From Shewanella phaeophyticola (GTDB taxonomy: Bacteria; Pseudomonadota; Gammaproteobacteria; Enterobacterales; Shewanellaceae), in assembly GCF_025398315.1 (NCBI RefSeq), contig NZ_JAODOQ010000001.1:1860001-1924000 (forward strand): a DNA stretch of 64,000 nt. Reading direction: 5' to 3'. The translations under genes were made by a program, and so were the position numbers. Each line of letters starts with the position of its first letter. Positions within the stretch are counted from its first letter, which is position 1. The notes beneath the pieces were generated by a model. The model had not been told where the DNA came from. It made no database searches and saw nothing but the letters and a program-made list of their open reading frames with translations. Shown here in pieces: positions 1 through 10,171 of the stretch.

Positions 1-1
1 A

Positions 2-1746
2 TTTAATACGACATTGAATGTCGCACCAATCTTGATATCAGTAGCGAACCTCATCCCAAAGAAAAATGATCTATATGTTGATTTAGATGTAAGTGACTAT
101 GTCGGTGTAAATCCGAAATCAATAAGTTTATCTGAAGAAGTGATAAAAAATGTTAGTCAGCGAAGTCAGCTTCAAAACCCAGATCATAGAATTACATCAT
201 ATGAAAGTGATGAAAATAATTTACTGATTAAGCTTGCACAAGGGCATAAGGGCATTACGACTAATGATGATCCAATGTTCGTCCGTAATTTCAGCGAGCT
301 TTATTCAATTCGAGATGGTTGGGAGTACTTTCTTGGTACAACAGATAAAACGACTCATTTTAAAGGTGGGGAAAGAGTTGCATTCTATCAGGAAGGAAAA
401 GGTGTAATGCGAAGGTTAGCGGCATCTCAGGAACGTGACAGAAAACGAGATCTACAAGGTAAAAATGTGTGACCCAAAAGGGGGTTGCCGTGAGTTGTAT
501 GGGCTCATTACCTGTGTCTATGTACTTCGGTTCTAAATTTAATACAAACGTAGCTGCGGTTGTTCCTGAAAAAGAAGAGTACTTGCCTGCTGTTTGGTGT
601 TACTGCTCTTCGGATCAATATCATAATGAGGTTCGAAAAGTTGACTCTAAACTTAATGTAACCAATGCAACTTTAGCTAAAGTACCATTTGAACTTAAAT
701 ATTGGACTAAAATTGCCGAAGAGAAATACCCCTACGGCATCCCACAACCACATTCAGACGATCCAACACAATGGTTCTTCCATGGCCATCCATGTGCCTC
801 GGTAGTTTGGGATGAAGAAACCAAAACTACTGCCGTGGGTGAATTGCGCCAGGATGATACAGTACTGCAAGTCGCCGTAGCTCGTCTGCTTGGTTACCAA
901 TGGCCAGCTGAGCTAGACAAAGACATGGAACTGGCACCCGAAATGCGCCAGGTTATGCTAAAAAATGCTGACTTTGATGGTTTAGTCGATGATGATGGCA
1001 TTGTCTGTATCCCGGCTATTCGTGGTGAAATGAATGCGGTTAAACGTGTAGAGGCAATATTACAAAAAGCCTATGGCACAACCTGGTCAAACTCGGTTGA
1101 AGCTAAGCTGCTTAAAGCGGTGAAATCCACCAGCATAGATGATTGGCTTCGTGATAAGTTTTTTGAACAGCATTGTAAGTTGTTCCAGCATAGACCCTTT
1201 ATTTGGCAAATCTGGGATGGCTTAAAAGATGGTTTTTCGGCATTAGTGAATTATCACAAGCTCGACTATAAAGGCCTTGAACGTCTTATTTATACTTACC
1301 TTGATGACTGGATCAGTACTCAAAAGCGTGGTATCGCCGATAATATCGATGGGGCAGACATTCGTTTGTCTGCCGCAGAAAACCTAAAAGTGCAGTTAGA
1401 AGCCATATTAGAAGGCGAAGCACTGCCAGGTAAACCAGGTTTAGATATCTTTGTGCGTTGGAAACCTTTAGCGGAACAACCTATTGGTTGGAACCCAGAT
1501 CTGAATGATGGGGTACGTTTAAATATTCGTCCATTCATGTATGCCCAAGATATGGGTAAAAAAGGTGCAGGGGTTCTTCGTGCTGCTCCTAATATTCATT
1601 GGAAGAAAGATCGCGGCACAGACGTCGCCTCAGCCCCATGGTTCCACCTCGGCGCAGAATACGGCGGCAAAGAAGGCGATCGCATCAACGACCACCATCT
1701 AAGCTTGGCTGAGAAGCGTAAAGCAAGAGAGGAAGCTAATGAGTAA
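2..1746 (+). pseudogene. pglX: BREX adenine-specific DNA methyltransferase PglX, C-terminal part, frameshifted
   Basis: The reading frame is open at the left edge, so only the C-terminal part of the gene is present. In BREX, PglX methylates host DNA at a non-palindromic adenine site, which marks self DNA. The visible part is the target-recognition and C-terminal region. It contains QKGVAVSCMGSLPVS and ends in a region rich in Trp and His (WFHLGAEYGGKEGDRIN) that resembles PglX tails. The catalytic NPPY motif would lie upstream, outside the window. A one-base deletion near 467-470 (GTG TGA CC where GTG TGG ACC is expected) splits it into frames 14-472 and 469-1746. The stop overlaps the start of the ATPase gene, as expected in an operon. 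Assignment to PglX also relies on the PglZ gene downstream. Confidence 0.75.
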
Positions 1747-2825
1747 GATAGACACGTTAACCATTAATGGATTTAAATCTATCCGAAAGTTGGATAAGCT
1801 CAAACTTAATAAATTAAACGTACTTATCGGTGCCAATGGCGTTGGTAAAAGTAACTTTGTTAGTTATTTTCGTATGTTGCATGAGCTTGTTGAAGGGCGG
1901 TTGCAAGTTTGGAATAGTAAGCAAGGTGGTGCCGATCGAGTTCTAACTTTTGGTTTGAAAGAAACCAGTAGTTTTTCGTCAACGTTATTATTTGGCAGAA
2001 ATGGTTACCATGTTGAACTAGAACCTACCACAAGCGATGGCTTTACGTTCGTGTCAGAAGATGTGCACTTTAAGGGCGATCTTGTGACTACGTCACCGAA
2101 TCTAGGGGCTGGGCATATGGAGTCCCTATTAAAAATGAGTGTTAAACCAATATCTAGGCACTGCTATAGCTCAATCTCAACTTGGAAGGTTTTCCATTTT
2201 CATGATACGAGTGACACCGCTGCGGTTAAGCGTGTAGGTGCACTTCATGACAATGAATATTTACGAACAGATGCTTCAAACTTGGCGGCCTATCTATTTG
2301 GACTTCGGGCTGAATTTCCTGATGTGTATAGCCAGATCAAAAAAACTGTTCGTCTAGCGGTTCCATTTTTTGATGATTTTACATTTAAACCCACTAAACT
2401 TCCTTCAGGCGAAGAACAGATCCGCTTGCTTTGGAAGCAAGCCGATAGCGATTATCCGTTTTGGCTTCAGCCAACTATCAGATGGCTCGATCCGCTTTAT
2501 CTGTTTAGTGACTGCTTTGCTGCAGCCTACACCACCTTCAACCATCATTATTGATGAGCCTGAGCTTGGATTGCACCCTTACGCAATTACATTATTAGGG
2601 GCGCTGTTGCGCTCAGCGTCACAACGGATGCAGGTGATTGTTTCAACTCAGTCTGTGCCTTTGTTGAATGAATTTGAAATTGATGATCTTATTGTTGTTG
2701 AAAGAGAAAATGGCGCATCTAGCTTTAAACGTTTAGAAGAAGGTGAATTTAAATCTTGGCTTGAGGATTACTCAATTGGTGAGCTTTGGGAGAAGAATAT
2801 TTTAGGCGGGAGGCCGTCAAAATGA
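1739..2825 (+). pseudogene. AAA/ABC-type ATPase paired with DUF4276, frameshifted
   Basis: This is an SMC/OLD-like ATPase. A Walker A motif, GANGVGKSN, lies near residue 32. A Walker B with signature-like context, IIIDEPELGLHP, is in the second half, followed by a VSTQS switch region. A one-base shift at about 2463-2467 moves the reading into the frame that carries SQLSDGSIRF and Walker B, so the intact protein would be about 360 aa. It overlaps the end of pglX and its stop overlaps the next start (ATGA), which implies translational coupling on both sides. ATPases of this type next to DUF4276 proteins are known as two-gene modules in defence islands. Here the pair is nested between pglX and pglZ. 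Its exact role in BREX is not visible from sequence. Confidence 0.75.
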
Positions 2826-3493
2826 TCACCGTTCATGTAATTTGTGAAGGGCAAACAGAAGAAGCTTTTGTTAAAGATTTACTGGTAGAGCCCTTTGCCC
2901 ATAAAGGTATTTATTTAAGGCCTTCGTTAATCGGTAAACCTGGGCATAAAGGCGGTAACTTCAAATTCGAACGTCTTCTGGTCGATGTAAGAAATCGCCT
3001 TACTGCAGATAAAAATTGTTATTGCACTACTTTCTTTGATTTCTATGGATTACCCCAATCATTTCCTGGAAAAAATGCTTTAGCGGCTAATGCAGCGATT
3101 ACTGATAAAGCAACAACGCTACAAAATGAATTGATCGCAAAGTTGACGGAGGCGCTGGGTACTGATGTGATGAGGCGCTTTATTCCTTTTGTACAAATGT
3201 ATGAGTTTGAAGGTTTATTATTCAGCGATCCTGAGAAAATGGCTTTAGGTATGGATAAGCCGGATTTAGTTGCGGAGTTCCAAGCTATAGCTGATAAGTT
3301 CGCTTCACCTGAACACATCAACAACAGCCCGCAAACAGCACCGAGTAAGCGCATCATAAAGTTAATTCATAATTATGAAAAACCACTTATGGGAACGCTA
3401 GCTGCACTAGACGTTGGCCTTGAAGTAATGCGTGGAAAATGTGAGTTATTTAATGCATGGCTGCAACAAATTGAAGCATTGGAAATAGTGTAA
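2822..3493 (+). CDS. DUF4276 family protein, TOPRIM-like partner of the upstream ATPase
   Basis: The start is ATG 2822, inside the ATGA overlap with the ATPase stop; an in-frame upstream start at 2786 would lie within the ATPase gene. The protein is 223 aa. The N-terminus, ICEGQTEEAFVKDLL, has the E-x-x-T/S-E pattern of DUF4276, and TFFDFYGLP follows at about residue 70. Together these resemble the acidic metal-binding elements of TOPRIM-like nucleases. The comparison with TOPRIM effectors such as AriB of PARIS is inference. The gene is intact although both operon neighbours are frameshifted. It ends 2 bp before the pglZ start. The most likely role is nuclease or effector partner of the ATPase. 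Confidence 0.75.
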   Translation: MITVHVICEGQTEEAFVKDLLVEPFAHKGIYLRPSLIGKPGHKGGNFKFERLLVDVRNRLTADKNCYCTTFFDFYGLPQSFPGKNALAANAAITDKATTLQNELIAKLTEALGTDVMRRFIPFVQMYEFEGLLFSDPEKMALGMDKPDLVAEFQAIADKFASPEHINNSPQTAPSKRIIKLIHNYEKPLMGTLAALDVGLEVMRGKCELFNAWLQQIEALEIV

Positions 3494-3495
3494 TT

Positions 3496-5536
3496 ATGGC
3501 GACAGTAATCGATTTTTTAGCAACACAACTACGAAACTGTGCTACCTACAATTCTGCTGTACAAGTTGCTCCAGCGGCAATTTTATGGACAGATATTGAT
3601 AAGCAGTGGCAGACTGCAATGCCGTTTATCAAACAACAACTGCCTGAGTTGATTGAGCTTGGCGAGTATAAGCCTGATGAGCGCACTGTGCTCTGCAATA
3701 TGGATTAAGTGTGCTATTGCGGGGATGTTAGAGGATTGCCAATTACCTGCTGGTAAAACGCCCATTATCTATTTACCAGGAGTAGGGCGCAAAGATTTAC
3801 GTGCCATTGAGCAGTGCCCCGATTTTCTACGTCCGTTAGCTGAACTTCAATATCGAGGTTGCTGGTGGGCTTACAACACCGCTGGCCGTGATTGGAGCGT
3901 GTCGTCATTTTTGACCAATCCCAATGTTGGTTTAGGCCTGGATTTAGCTAAAGATAAAAAAACCTTAGATGCGATAATTCAGGTGTTACCGGATATTCTT
4001 GAATCACCGGCAGAACGGTTACAAGGTAAGAAACTCACCGCGGATGGGTTTTATGCCATTGTGTTAAATGATCCAGCTAAAGATATTTTGGGTTGGCTGA
4101 ATAACCCCCAAGAGAAAGAGTCCCAATGGCAGGGTAATAAATGGGATATTTTCAAGCAGTCTTGTGCTCAGAATTACGGTTTTACACCAACTCAGACTCA
4201 ACTGAATATCCCATTAAGTCTGTTATGTGAAGCCGACAGAGCTTGGCAAAGTGTGTGGCAGCGCTTTATTGATAGCGCATCTAACCTCCCTCTACTGGTT
4301 AAGCGTTTAACTGACGTTGAGCCATCAGGCTTAGCGTTTGAGGCGCAGCATTACCTATTTGAGAATAACCGTGATGAACGTGCTATTGAGAGCGAGCTTA
4401 AAGCACTAAAAGATAAGATGCGTGTTGATATTGCTGCGGTTATTGCTCGATTATGGAGTGAACAGCACCAGCGCCAATCTTGGGTTTGGGCTCAATTAGG
4501 TTTATCTCCATGGCTAGCAATATTAGCTGAGTTAAAAACTGTGCTTGAGCATACAGAAATCCCCTTTAGTGGTTCAACTCCTCAAGCTATGGCAGAGTTT
4601 TACCAAGATCGATTTTGGCAGGCTGATGCTTCGGCTATTGCCGCCATGGCTAAGGCGCAAGATATTCACCAGCAAGAAGTGATTGCTGATGTGCTAACGG
4701 TTATCTATTCCCCTTGGTTAGAGCAGGTGTCATTAAATTTTCAAACCCTTGTGGAGCAAAATGGCTACCCTGGTGATAATCAAATTAAAGAATCTACATC
4801 ACATTACACAGTAGGCAGTGAGGTTATCTTTTTTGTTGATGGTTTGCGTTTTGATACCGCGAAATTATTAGAAGTTAAGTTAAGTAGGCTTGGCCTCAAT
4901 ATCGATTTAACTTCGCAATGGGCGGCACTACCATCGTTAACTGCGACGGCTAAAGCTGCGGTTACGCCAGTAGCAGATCTATTGTCTGGGCTACAAGATA
5001 ATGAAAACTTTACACCCGTTCTATTAGGTACCGAGTCAGAGTTTTCTGCTTATCAGTTTAAAAAAGCCTTAGCCGAAAAAGGTTGGCAATATTTAGATGG
5101 TTTAGAAACTGGTGATCCTAATGGTTATGCCTGGGTGCAAACCGGCGATCTCGACAACATGGGACATGCTCAACAACGTAAAATGCCATTGCATATTGAT
5201 GCTGTGCTTAATGATGTTGCCGCTCGGATAGAAGGGCTTTTCAATGCTGGATGGAAGCGTATTAAGGTGGTAACAGATCACGGCTGGCTTTGGGTGCCAA
5301 ACAAGTTGGCTGAGGCGAGCATCCCTAAAACATCAGTAAAAAAACGCTTAACTCGTTGCGCTATTTTGAAAGACAATATGGGCTCATCTGGGTTAACGGT
5401 TCCTTGGCATTGGAACCCAAGTGTCACAGTTGCGATGGCTCCAGGCATTGCAGGTTATGTCGGTGGTGATTACTACAATCATGGTGGTTTGAGCCTACAA
5501 GAGTGCTTAACGCCAGTGCTAAATATCAAGATTTAG
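3496..5536 (+). pseudogene. pglZ: BREX phosphatase-domain protein PglZ (type B-like), frameshifted
   Basis: PglZ is the alkaline-phosphatase-superfamily core component of BREX. The N-terminal piece (3496-3708) carries VQVAPAAILWTD. The rest (frame of 3653-5536) carries YLPGVGRKDLRAIEQCP, then the metal-site motif FFVDGLRFDTAK at about 4835, VVTDHGWLWVP at about 5270 and the terminal HGGLSLQECLTP. This order matches the proteins named PglZ type B as I recall them. A one-base insertion at about 3690 (ACTGTGCTCTGCA where ACTGGTCCTGCA would fit) breaks the frame just before AIWIKCAIAG. Corrected, the protein is about 680 aa. The gene follows DUF4276 by 2 bp. No brxL follows in the window, so the cluster end is atypical or rearranged. 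Confidence 0.85.
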
Positions 5537-5592
5537 TAAACACTCGTTAAACAAATAAAGTTGTTAATACTGTAAAACAAGGACCGTTTTCG

Positions 5593-7026
5593 ATGGGTAC
5601 AGATTTAGTTCCAAGTAAAATAGAAGTAGATGACCTGTCATTCTCTACACGTTTTGGTACAAAAATAGGTGATGATTACCGTCAGGCTGTTGAAGTCATG
5701 ATGGTGTTTCCGGAATATGCCTTACTTAAATATAGACAGGTACTTGAACAACTGTCTGCAGCACTGTGCAAGTTACATAAAATACCTACCGATCACTATG
5801 ATTCTTTACATGTTCAAATTAATGAACTTTGTCATCAGGGAAGGATTGATGACAAATTAAAAAGTAAATTCCATGAATTAAGAATCATGACCAATAGGGC
5901 TGTTCATAAAGCACCCAGCTTTGAAGGTGATTTAGAGCAATATCAAGTTCAAGAATATAAGAAAGAGTTTATATCTGAAAGAAATAAACAAAATAAGGAA
6001 GTACAAGAAAAGGCAATACATGGTAGGGCGTTATTGTTTGAGATACTAAAAGCTTGCAGTGCTGATTTTAGATACATAAAGCCTAATGAAACGCTATACA
6101 TGGCTAACTTAGAGCATCTAGAGTTGAGAGAGTTGGTGTTTAATGCCCTGAATTCTCAGTGTGCTCATGATAAGTTTTTAGGTGGCAAAGCTATTGAAAG
6201 AATACTTTCTGATCAAGAGACTCAATCAGGTTCATTGATAGCTAGTTATGCTGATATTAGCCATAAGAAATCACAATTAAAAATAGCAGCCTCATTTTAC
6301 AAAGCTGCAATTGAAATTGATGCTGAATTAGATGACCTTGATACGAAGATATTACTTGATAACGCTAAAGTTAAGCAATATCAGTTATCGAGAAGCAAAG
6401 CAGAATATTTGTTCCACTTTGCTGACATAGCTGTAAATGAAGATTTAGGCGAAGAATTGTGTAAAGAAGGTTTTGCTGCTTTGGAAGTCGCTGTAAAAAA
6501 ATCCTTTATGCCAGCGATAGCTTTACTGGGTGCTAAACACTATTCTGATGAAAATTACAGCAATGTGTTAAATCTGTTAATGACAGCTTTTCAATCTGAT
6601 AACGCTCTCGCGGCACGTTTTTTATTTTATTATTATTCTGAGGGTAAAGCATGCAACAAAGACCCTTTGTTAGCTAAAAAATATATAGAAAAAGCCTGTG
6701 AACTTGAATGTACGGATTCTATGCTTCAATTAGCAATGGACTATTATAATGGTGATACATTTGAAAAAAATGTTGATAAAGCCAAGTATTGGATGAACCT
6801 TGCAGCAGAGAAAGGAAATCTAAAGGCAAAATTAGGCTATGATTTATTTTTCGGGAATACCATTCAAAAAATAACCTCTGCATTTTCTGATAACCTAATG
6901 AAAGCATTCGATGATGCTAAAGAAGGACTAAAATCTAAACCGCTACTCGTAGGACAAAAACTAGGAGTTAATGAGCCTTGTCATTGTGGCTCTGGTAAAA
7001 AGTTTAAAAAATGTTGTCGAAACTAA
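5593..7026 (+). CDS. DUF4145-like / Sel1-repeat / SEC-C motif protein
   Basis: The protein is 477 aa and uncharacterised. Residues about 20-120 look like a DUF4145-type helical domain (KYRQVLEQLSAALCKL, then MTNRAVHKAP), a domain common in restriction and defence proteins. The middle and C-terminal half contain Sel1/TPR-like helical repeats (for example AKYWMNLAAEKGNLKAKLGY). The protein ends in a SEC-C zinc motif, PCHCGSGKKFKKCC, which usually mediates protein or nucleic-acid contacts. It starts 57 bp after pglZ in the same direction, so it may be co-transcribed with BREX. It is intact, unlike pglZ. A role as BREX accessory factor is inferred from position only. Confidence 0.7.
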   Translation: MGTDLVPSKIEVDDLSFSTRFGTKIGDDYRQAVEVMMVFPEYALLKYRQVLEQLSAALCKLHKIPTDHYDSLHVQINELCHQGRIDDKLKSKFHELRIMTNRAVHKAPSFEGDLEQYQVQEYKKEFISERNKQNKEVQEKAIHGRALLFEILKACSADFRYIKPNETLYMANLEHLELRELVFNALNSQCAHDKFLGGKAIERILSDQETQSGSLIASYADISHKKSQLKIAASFYKAAIEIDAELDDLDTKILLDNAKVKQYQLSRSKAEYLFHFADIAVNEDLGEELCKEGFAALEVAVKKSFMPAIALLGAKHYSDENYSNVLNLLMTAFQSDNALAARFLFYYYSEGKACNKDPLLAKKYIEKACELECTDSMLQLAMDYYNGDTFEKNVDKAKYWMNLAAEKGNLKAKLGYDLFFGNTIQKITSAFSDNLMKAFDDAKEGLKSKPLLVGQKLGVNEPCHCGSGKKFKKCCRN

Positions 7027-7110
7027 TATATGCCAGTGAGCCTAGAAGGCGACTTTTGTGAGTGGTTAGGTTTAAGCTCAAGTAAGTATGGCGATGAGCT
7101 ATAGAAATTG

Positions 7111-7260
7111 TGATGGCAAGGCACATTAGCTTATCACTACTATATTAGTTCAGCCCAATTATCTGAGCACAAATTTGCCGATGCAGTGCGCTCCCGTTTG
7201 TCCTTCGAAAATAGTCTATATTGGGTACTCGATATTTCAATTGATGAAATCAGAGTATTT
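7111..7260 (+). pseudogene. ISAs1-family transposase scar
   Basis: A short frame from 7120 reads YYISSAQLSEHKFADAVRS followed by ENSLYWVLDIS. This matches the C-terminal signature of ISAs1-family DDE transposases (RxHWxIENxLHWVLDV). Flanking sequence is out of frame and no terminal repeats are visible, so only a fragment of the insertion sequence is left. It sits just after the BREX-linked gene and may mark where the original cluster end was lost. The rest of 7027-7487 shows no convincing gene. Confidence 0.6.
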
Positions 7261-7487
7261 AGCAGATGCATTAAGAGCGGGCTTTACAGGGGTTATTTAA
7301 ATTTGAGCATTCATGTGATCACCATGAGAGCGAACCAGTAACTCGAGCGACCGAATTCAGTTGACCACGTCAGTTGTTATTTAGATTTAAAGTGTAGTAT
7401 CTAAAGATAAATCAATACTCATAACTTGCTTGCACAACAACAAAGTTAACTTATTATTGCAATAATTGAATTTTATGGAGCCATAAA

Positions 7488-7832
7488 GTGATAAAGGAAT
7501 ATATTAGAAATTGCGCATGGGGTATTTCTTGTGATGCCAAATGGGAAAAATTAAGTCCTACCCAAGACATAAATGTAAAATTTTGCGATAGTTGTCAAAG
7601 AGAAGTTCATAGGTGTAAAGATGAAAGTCAAATAGTATTGAATATAAAACTAAATAGGAGTATTAGTTTTTCTGATGAGGCTGTTAAAAAAATGAATATG
7701 GATGATGGGACACCGGCTAATCGTGAATATTTCCGTAAAAATCATCTACAAAAACAACAACCTCCAGTAAGGCCTGCACAAAATTTCACCCCTGATTTAG
7801 ATGAAGGTTGGGATGATGATATACCATTCTGA
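7488..7832 (+). CDS. Small zinc-ribbon-like hypothetical protein
   Basis: The protein is 114 aa. Five cysteines are grouped in the N-terminal half (C9, C15, C33, C36, C43) with the pattern FCDSCQREVHRC, which suggests a small zinc-binding domain. The C-terminal third is proline-rich and very acidic (DEGWDDDIPF) and is probably disordered. The motif recalls small uncharacterised proteins with C-x-x-C-x-x-x-V-x-x-C near toxin or immunity genes, but I do not recognise a named family. It is the first gene of a co-directional group leading into the HIRAN-phosphoribosyltransferase and SLOG genes. Confidence 0.6.
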   Translation: MIKEYIRNCAWGISCDAKWEKLSPTQDINVKFCDSCQREVHRCKDESQIVLNIKLNRSISFSDEAVKKMNMDDGTPANREYFRKNHLQKQQPPVRPAQNFTPDLDEGWDDDIPF

Positions 7833-7853
7833 ATATAGCTACTTGAGATTAAA

Positions 7854-8077
7854 ATGATGTTTAATAAACTTTGGGAAAAAACAAAAGAAGTAGCTAGCCT
7901 GTATACAGGTACTTTTATTGTGGTAATGTTTCTTAATCAATTTATTTTTTTGGATTTTGCTTAAATCCTGTTTGCATAATTGCAGCAATGCCACATGTTT
8001 TATTCATAACAGTAGTTATTGGAACATGGTTAAATCGTCAAGAAGCAAAAAGAAAAAGATATTCTAGCGAAAGATAA
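7854..8077 (+). pseudogene. Small inner-membrane protein, frameshifted (possible N-terminus of the next gene)
   Basis: ATG 7854 opens a frame of 36 aa with one hydrophobic segment (TGTFIVVMFLNQFIFL). It stops at 7964 just after a run of T. In the next frame a second hydrophobic segment (CIIAAMPHVLFITVVIG) runs to a basic tail and a stop at 8077. Together they describe a two-helix membrane protein broken by one indel. The third frame beyond 8050 is open into the HIRAN-phosphoribosyltransferase gene (KDILAKDKSNETFQKK). The three pieces could therefore be one membrane-anchored protein broken twice; the alternative is two separate genes. Confidence 0.45.
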
Positions 8078-8204
8078 GTCGAATGAAACATTTCAAAAAA
8101 AATCTGAGACAAGAAAAGTTATAAAGCCTAATGACTACGATGAATGGGGTGACTTCACAGACTATCTAGATAAAGGTAGTCAAGCTGTTTCTTCTACATC
8201 ACAA

Positions 8205-9413
8205 GTGAAGGTATCAACTACTAACGCTAAAAACACCGTAATTAATCTACCTGATAATGCTAAAAAAGCTAGAGAGTTTGACAAAATAATTAACCTACTA
8301 AATGGGGCGGGGGCTGTCAAGAAGGAAATTAGAAGTAATAATGCTACAAATCACATGCTCAACTTTTCCACTAAGAGTAATGCAGCCAGTATAGATAATT
8401 CTAATTCACAGAATAAGTTTGCTGCTAGGTTCGATACACCAAATGAGACTCGTGAAAGTTTAAAGAAGAAACATAAAGAAGATATTAAAGCTAAGTTTAG
8501 AAAAGATGTTAACGATCAAAGTGAACCTCATGCGTATTTTATTTCATCTAAATCGCCTTGCGTTAACGTTAGCTTGATAGATGAAAAACATCATAATAAT
8601 AATAATTTGCTTAGGGCTGAATTTGCTTCGAATTTAGATGGTAAAAAATTAACCTTAGAACATGATATAAACAATAATTATGACCCATTAGCTATTCTCG
8701 TTATGGATAATGGTAAATATATAGGTCATATATACAAGGTGGATAACGAAGAAGAGATAGATAAGTTTTGCTTTGAACATGGCCAGTTAAAAACCGAACT
8801 TTGTATCGTAAAGGTCAATAAAGGTTTTGTTCTTCAGCAAAAAATAATGGCAATTAACATTCAGGGAAACTGGAAAGCGGGCTGGGCTTTACATTTACAC
8901 ACAGCTAAAAGTGTAATGTTAGGAAATGGAAGTTTTGAAAATACTTATACAGCAACTGGTCATGCGCTAAATAGACTTAAATACCATAATGAAACGCAGT
9001 ATATTTCGCAATTAGTCAATGAGTTGGTTGCATTCATACAGACGAGGAATGTAACACAAGACCTATCTGCAATTGTCCCCGCACCAGCTTCAAAAGTTAG
9101 ACGACTTCAACCTGTGTATGTAGTAGCGGAGCAAGTTGCCAATCGTTTGGGGATTATCTATGATCCAACATATATAGAAAAAGTAAAAAATACAGATCAA
9201 CTAAAATCTATTGAGAGTCCTCAAAAACGTAGCAATTTATTACAAGGGGCTTTTAATGTCGACCAGCGGTATAGAAACAAAAAAGTTCTGATTATTGATG
9301 ACTTATTCAGATCCGGGTCAACTCTTAAAGAGTTGACCCGGACGATGTATAATAAAGGGTCTGTAAATGACGTTTATGTTGTAACATTAACTAAAACAAG
9401 AGTACATAGATAA
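8205..9413 (+). CDS. HIRAN domain + ComF-like phosphoribosyltransferase protein
   Basis: The protein is 402 aa from GTG 8205. The frame is open about 150 bp further upstream without a clear ATG, so the true N-terminus may be longer. Residues 1-110 are low complexity. Residues about 110-215 resemble a HIRAN domain (NNNYDPLAILVMDNGKYIGH), a DNA-binding module usually attached to helicases. The C-terminal half is ComF-like. It has HALNRLKYHNE, IVPAPASKVRRLQP and a PRPP-binding loop LIIDDLFRSGSTL, without the ComF zinc finger. The stop overlaps the SLOG gene start (TAATG), so the two products are probably made together. The HIRAN-phosphoribosyltransferase fusion is unusual. A nucleotide-processing or DNA-damage role is inference. 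Confidence 0.7.
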   Translation: MKVSTTNAKNTVINLPDNAKKAREFDKIINLLNGAGAVKKEIRSNNATNHMLNFSTKSNAASIDNSNSQNKFAARFDTPNETRESLKKKHKEDIKAKFRKDVNDQSEPHAYFISSKSPCVNVSLIDEKHHNNNNLLRAEFASNLDGKKLTLEHDINNNYDPLAILVMDNGKYIGHIYKVDNEEEIDKFCFEHGQLKTELCIVKVNKGFVLQQKIMAINIQGNWKAGWALHLHTAKSVMLGNGSFENTYTATGHALNRLKYHNETQYISQLVNELVAFIQTRNVTQDLSAIVPAPASKVRRLQPVYVVAEQVANRLGIIYDPTYIEKVKNTDQLKSIESPQKRSNLLQGAFNVDQRYRNKKVLIIDDLFRSGSTLKELTRTMYNKGSVNDVYVVTLTKTRVHR

Positions 9414-10171
9414 TGGGTAGCGTTTTCTTTTCTGGCTCTATTAGTATCAAGCGTTTACCTGAACGTATTATTCAGAGCATTAATCAGATAAATGAAATCA
9501 AAGAATTCGAGATATTAGTGGGTGATGCTGCTGGATTTGATTCACTGCTTCAAGATTATTGTGAGAAAATTGGGTTCACAAGTGTAACTGTATATTCAGT
9601 AAATGATACACCTAGGAATTTTGTGAATAGTTTCAATTTTAAACAAATCACAACTCCCGACGGAATCAAAAGTGAACGAAAAAGACAGACTTACAAAGAT
9701 GAACAAATGACAGCGGACTCTAATATTAGTTTTGTTGTTTGGGATGAACAAAGCAAAGGCTCTTACAACAACATACTAAGAGCTTTAAAGTGTGATAAGA
9801 AAGTAAGAGTATTCTCAACACGCACTGAACAACCTATTAACGATATCACTATAGACAGTATTACTCGCATTTATCACAACTCGAATGGGTTAACAGCCAC
9901 TGAACTTCTAGACATACTCTATACAAAAGGAGTAAAGGAATTTGATAGTGTAAAGCAATTAAACAGTTTTCTTGTAGAGCAAAAGTACGTACTTAAAGTT
10001 ATTGAGGGAGGAAAATCAACATACAAGACTGCCAATGAAATATACTCATTTGATATTGTTCATCGAGGTAAACATTCTTCAGCAAAATTTAAGTATGAAT
10101 TGGCAGAGCTGTTGATTCATAGATTTAAATCTAAAGACCGAAGTGATGGATACGGCAGCATAAGAGGATAG
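9413..10171 (+). CDS. SLOG/DprA-like Rossmann protein with C-terminal helical domain
   Basis: The protein is 252 aa and overlaps the previous stop by one base. The N-terminal half has the SLOG (LOG/DprA/YpsA) layout. It opens with a strand and small-residue turn VFFSGSISIKRLP, followed by LVGDAAGFDSLLQDYC and then SNISFVVWDEQSKGSYNNI. In this superfamily these elements bind a nucleotide or nucleotide derivative. The C-terminal 100 residues are helical with a winged-helix flavour (TATELLDILYTKGVKEF). SLOG proteins are proposed ligand sensors or producers in conflict systems. The tight coupling with a PRPP-type enzyme suggests a nucleotide-derivative pair, which is inference. Confidence 0.65.
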   Translation: MGSVFFSGSISIKRLPERIIQSINQINEIKEFEILVGDAAGFDSLLQDYCEKIGFTSVTVYSVNDTPRNFVNSFNFKQITTPDGIKSERKRQTYKDEQMTADSNISFVVWDEQSKGSYNNILRALKCDKKVRVFSTRTEQPINDITIDSITRIYHNSNGLTATELLDILYTKGVKEFDSVKQLNSFLVEQKYVLKVIEGGKSTYKTANEIYSFDIVHRGKHSSAKFKYELAELLIHRFKSKDRSDGYGSIRG

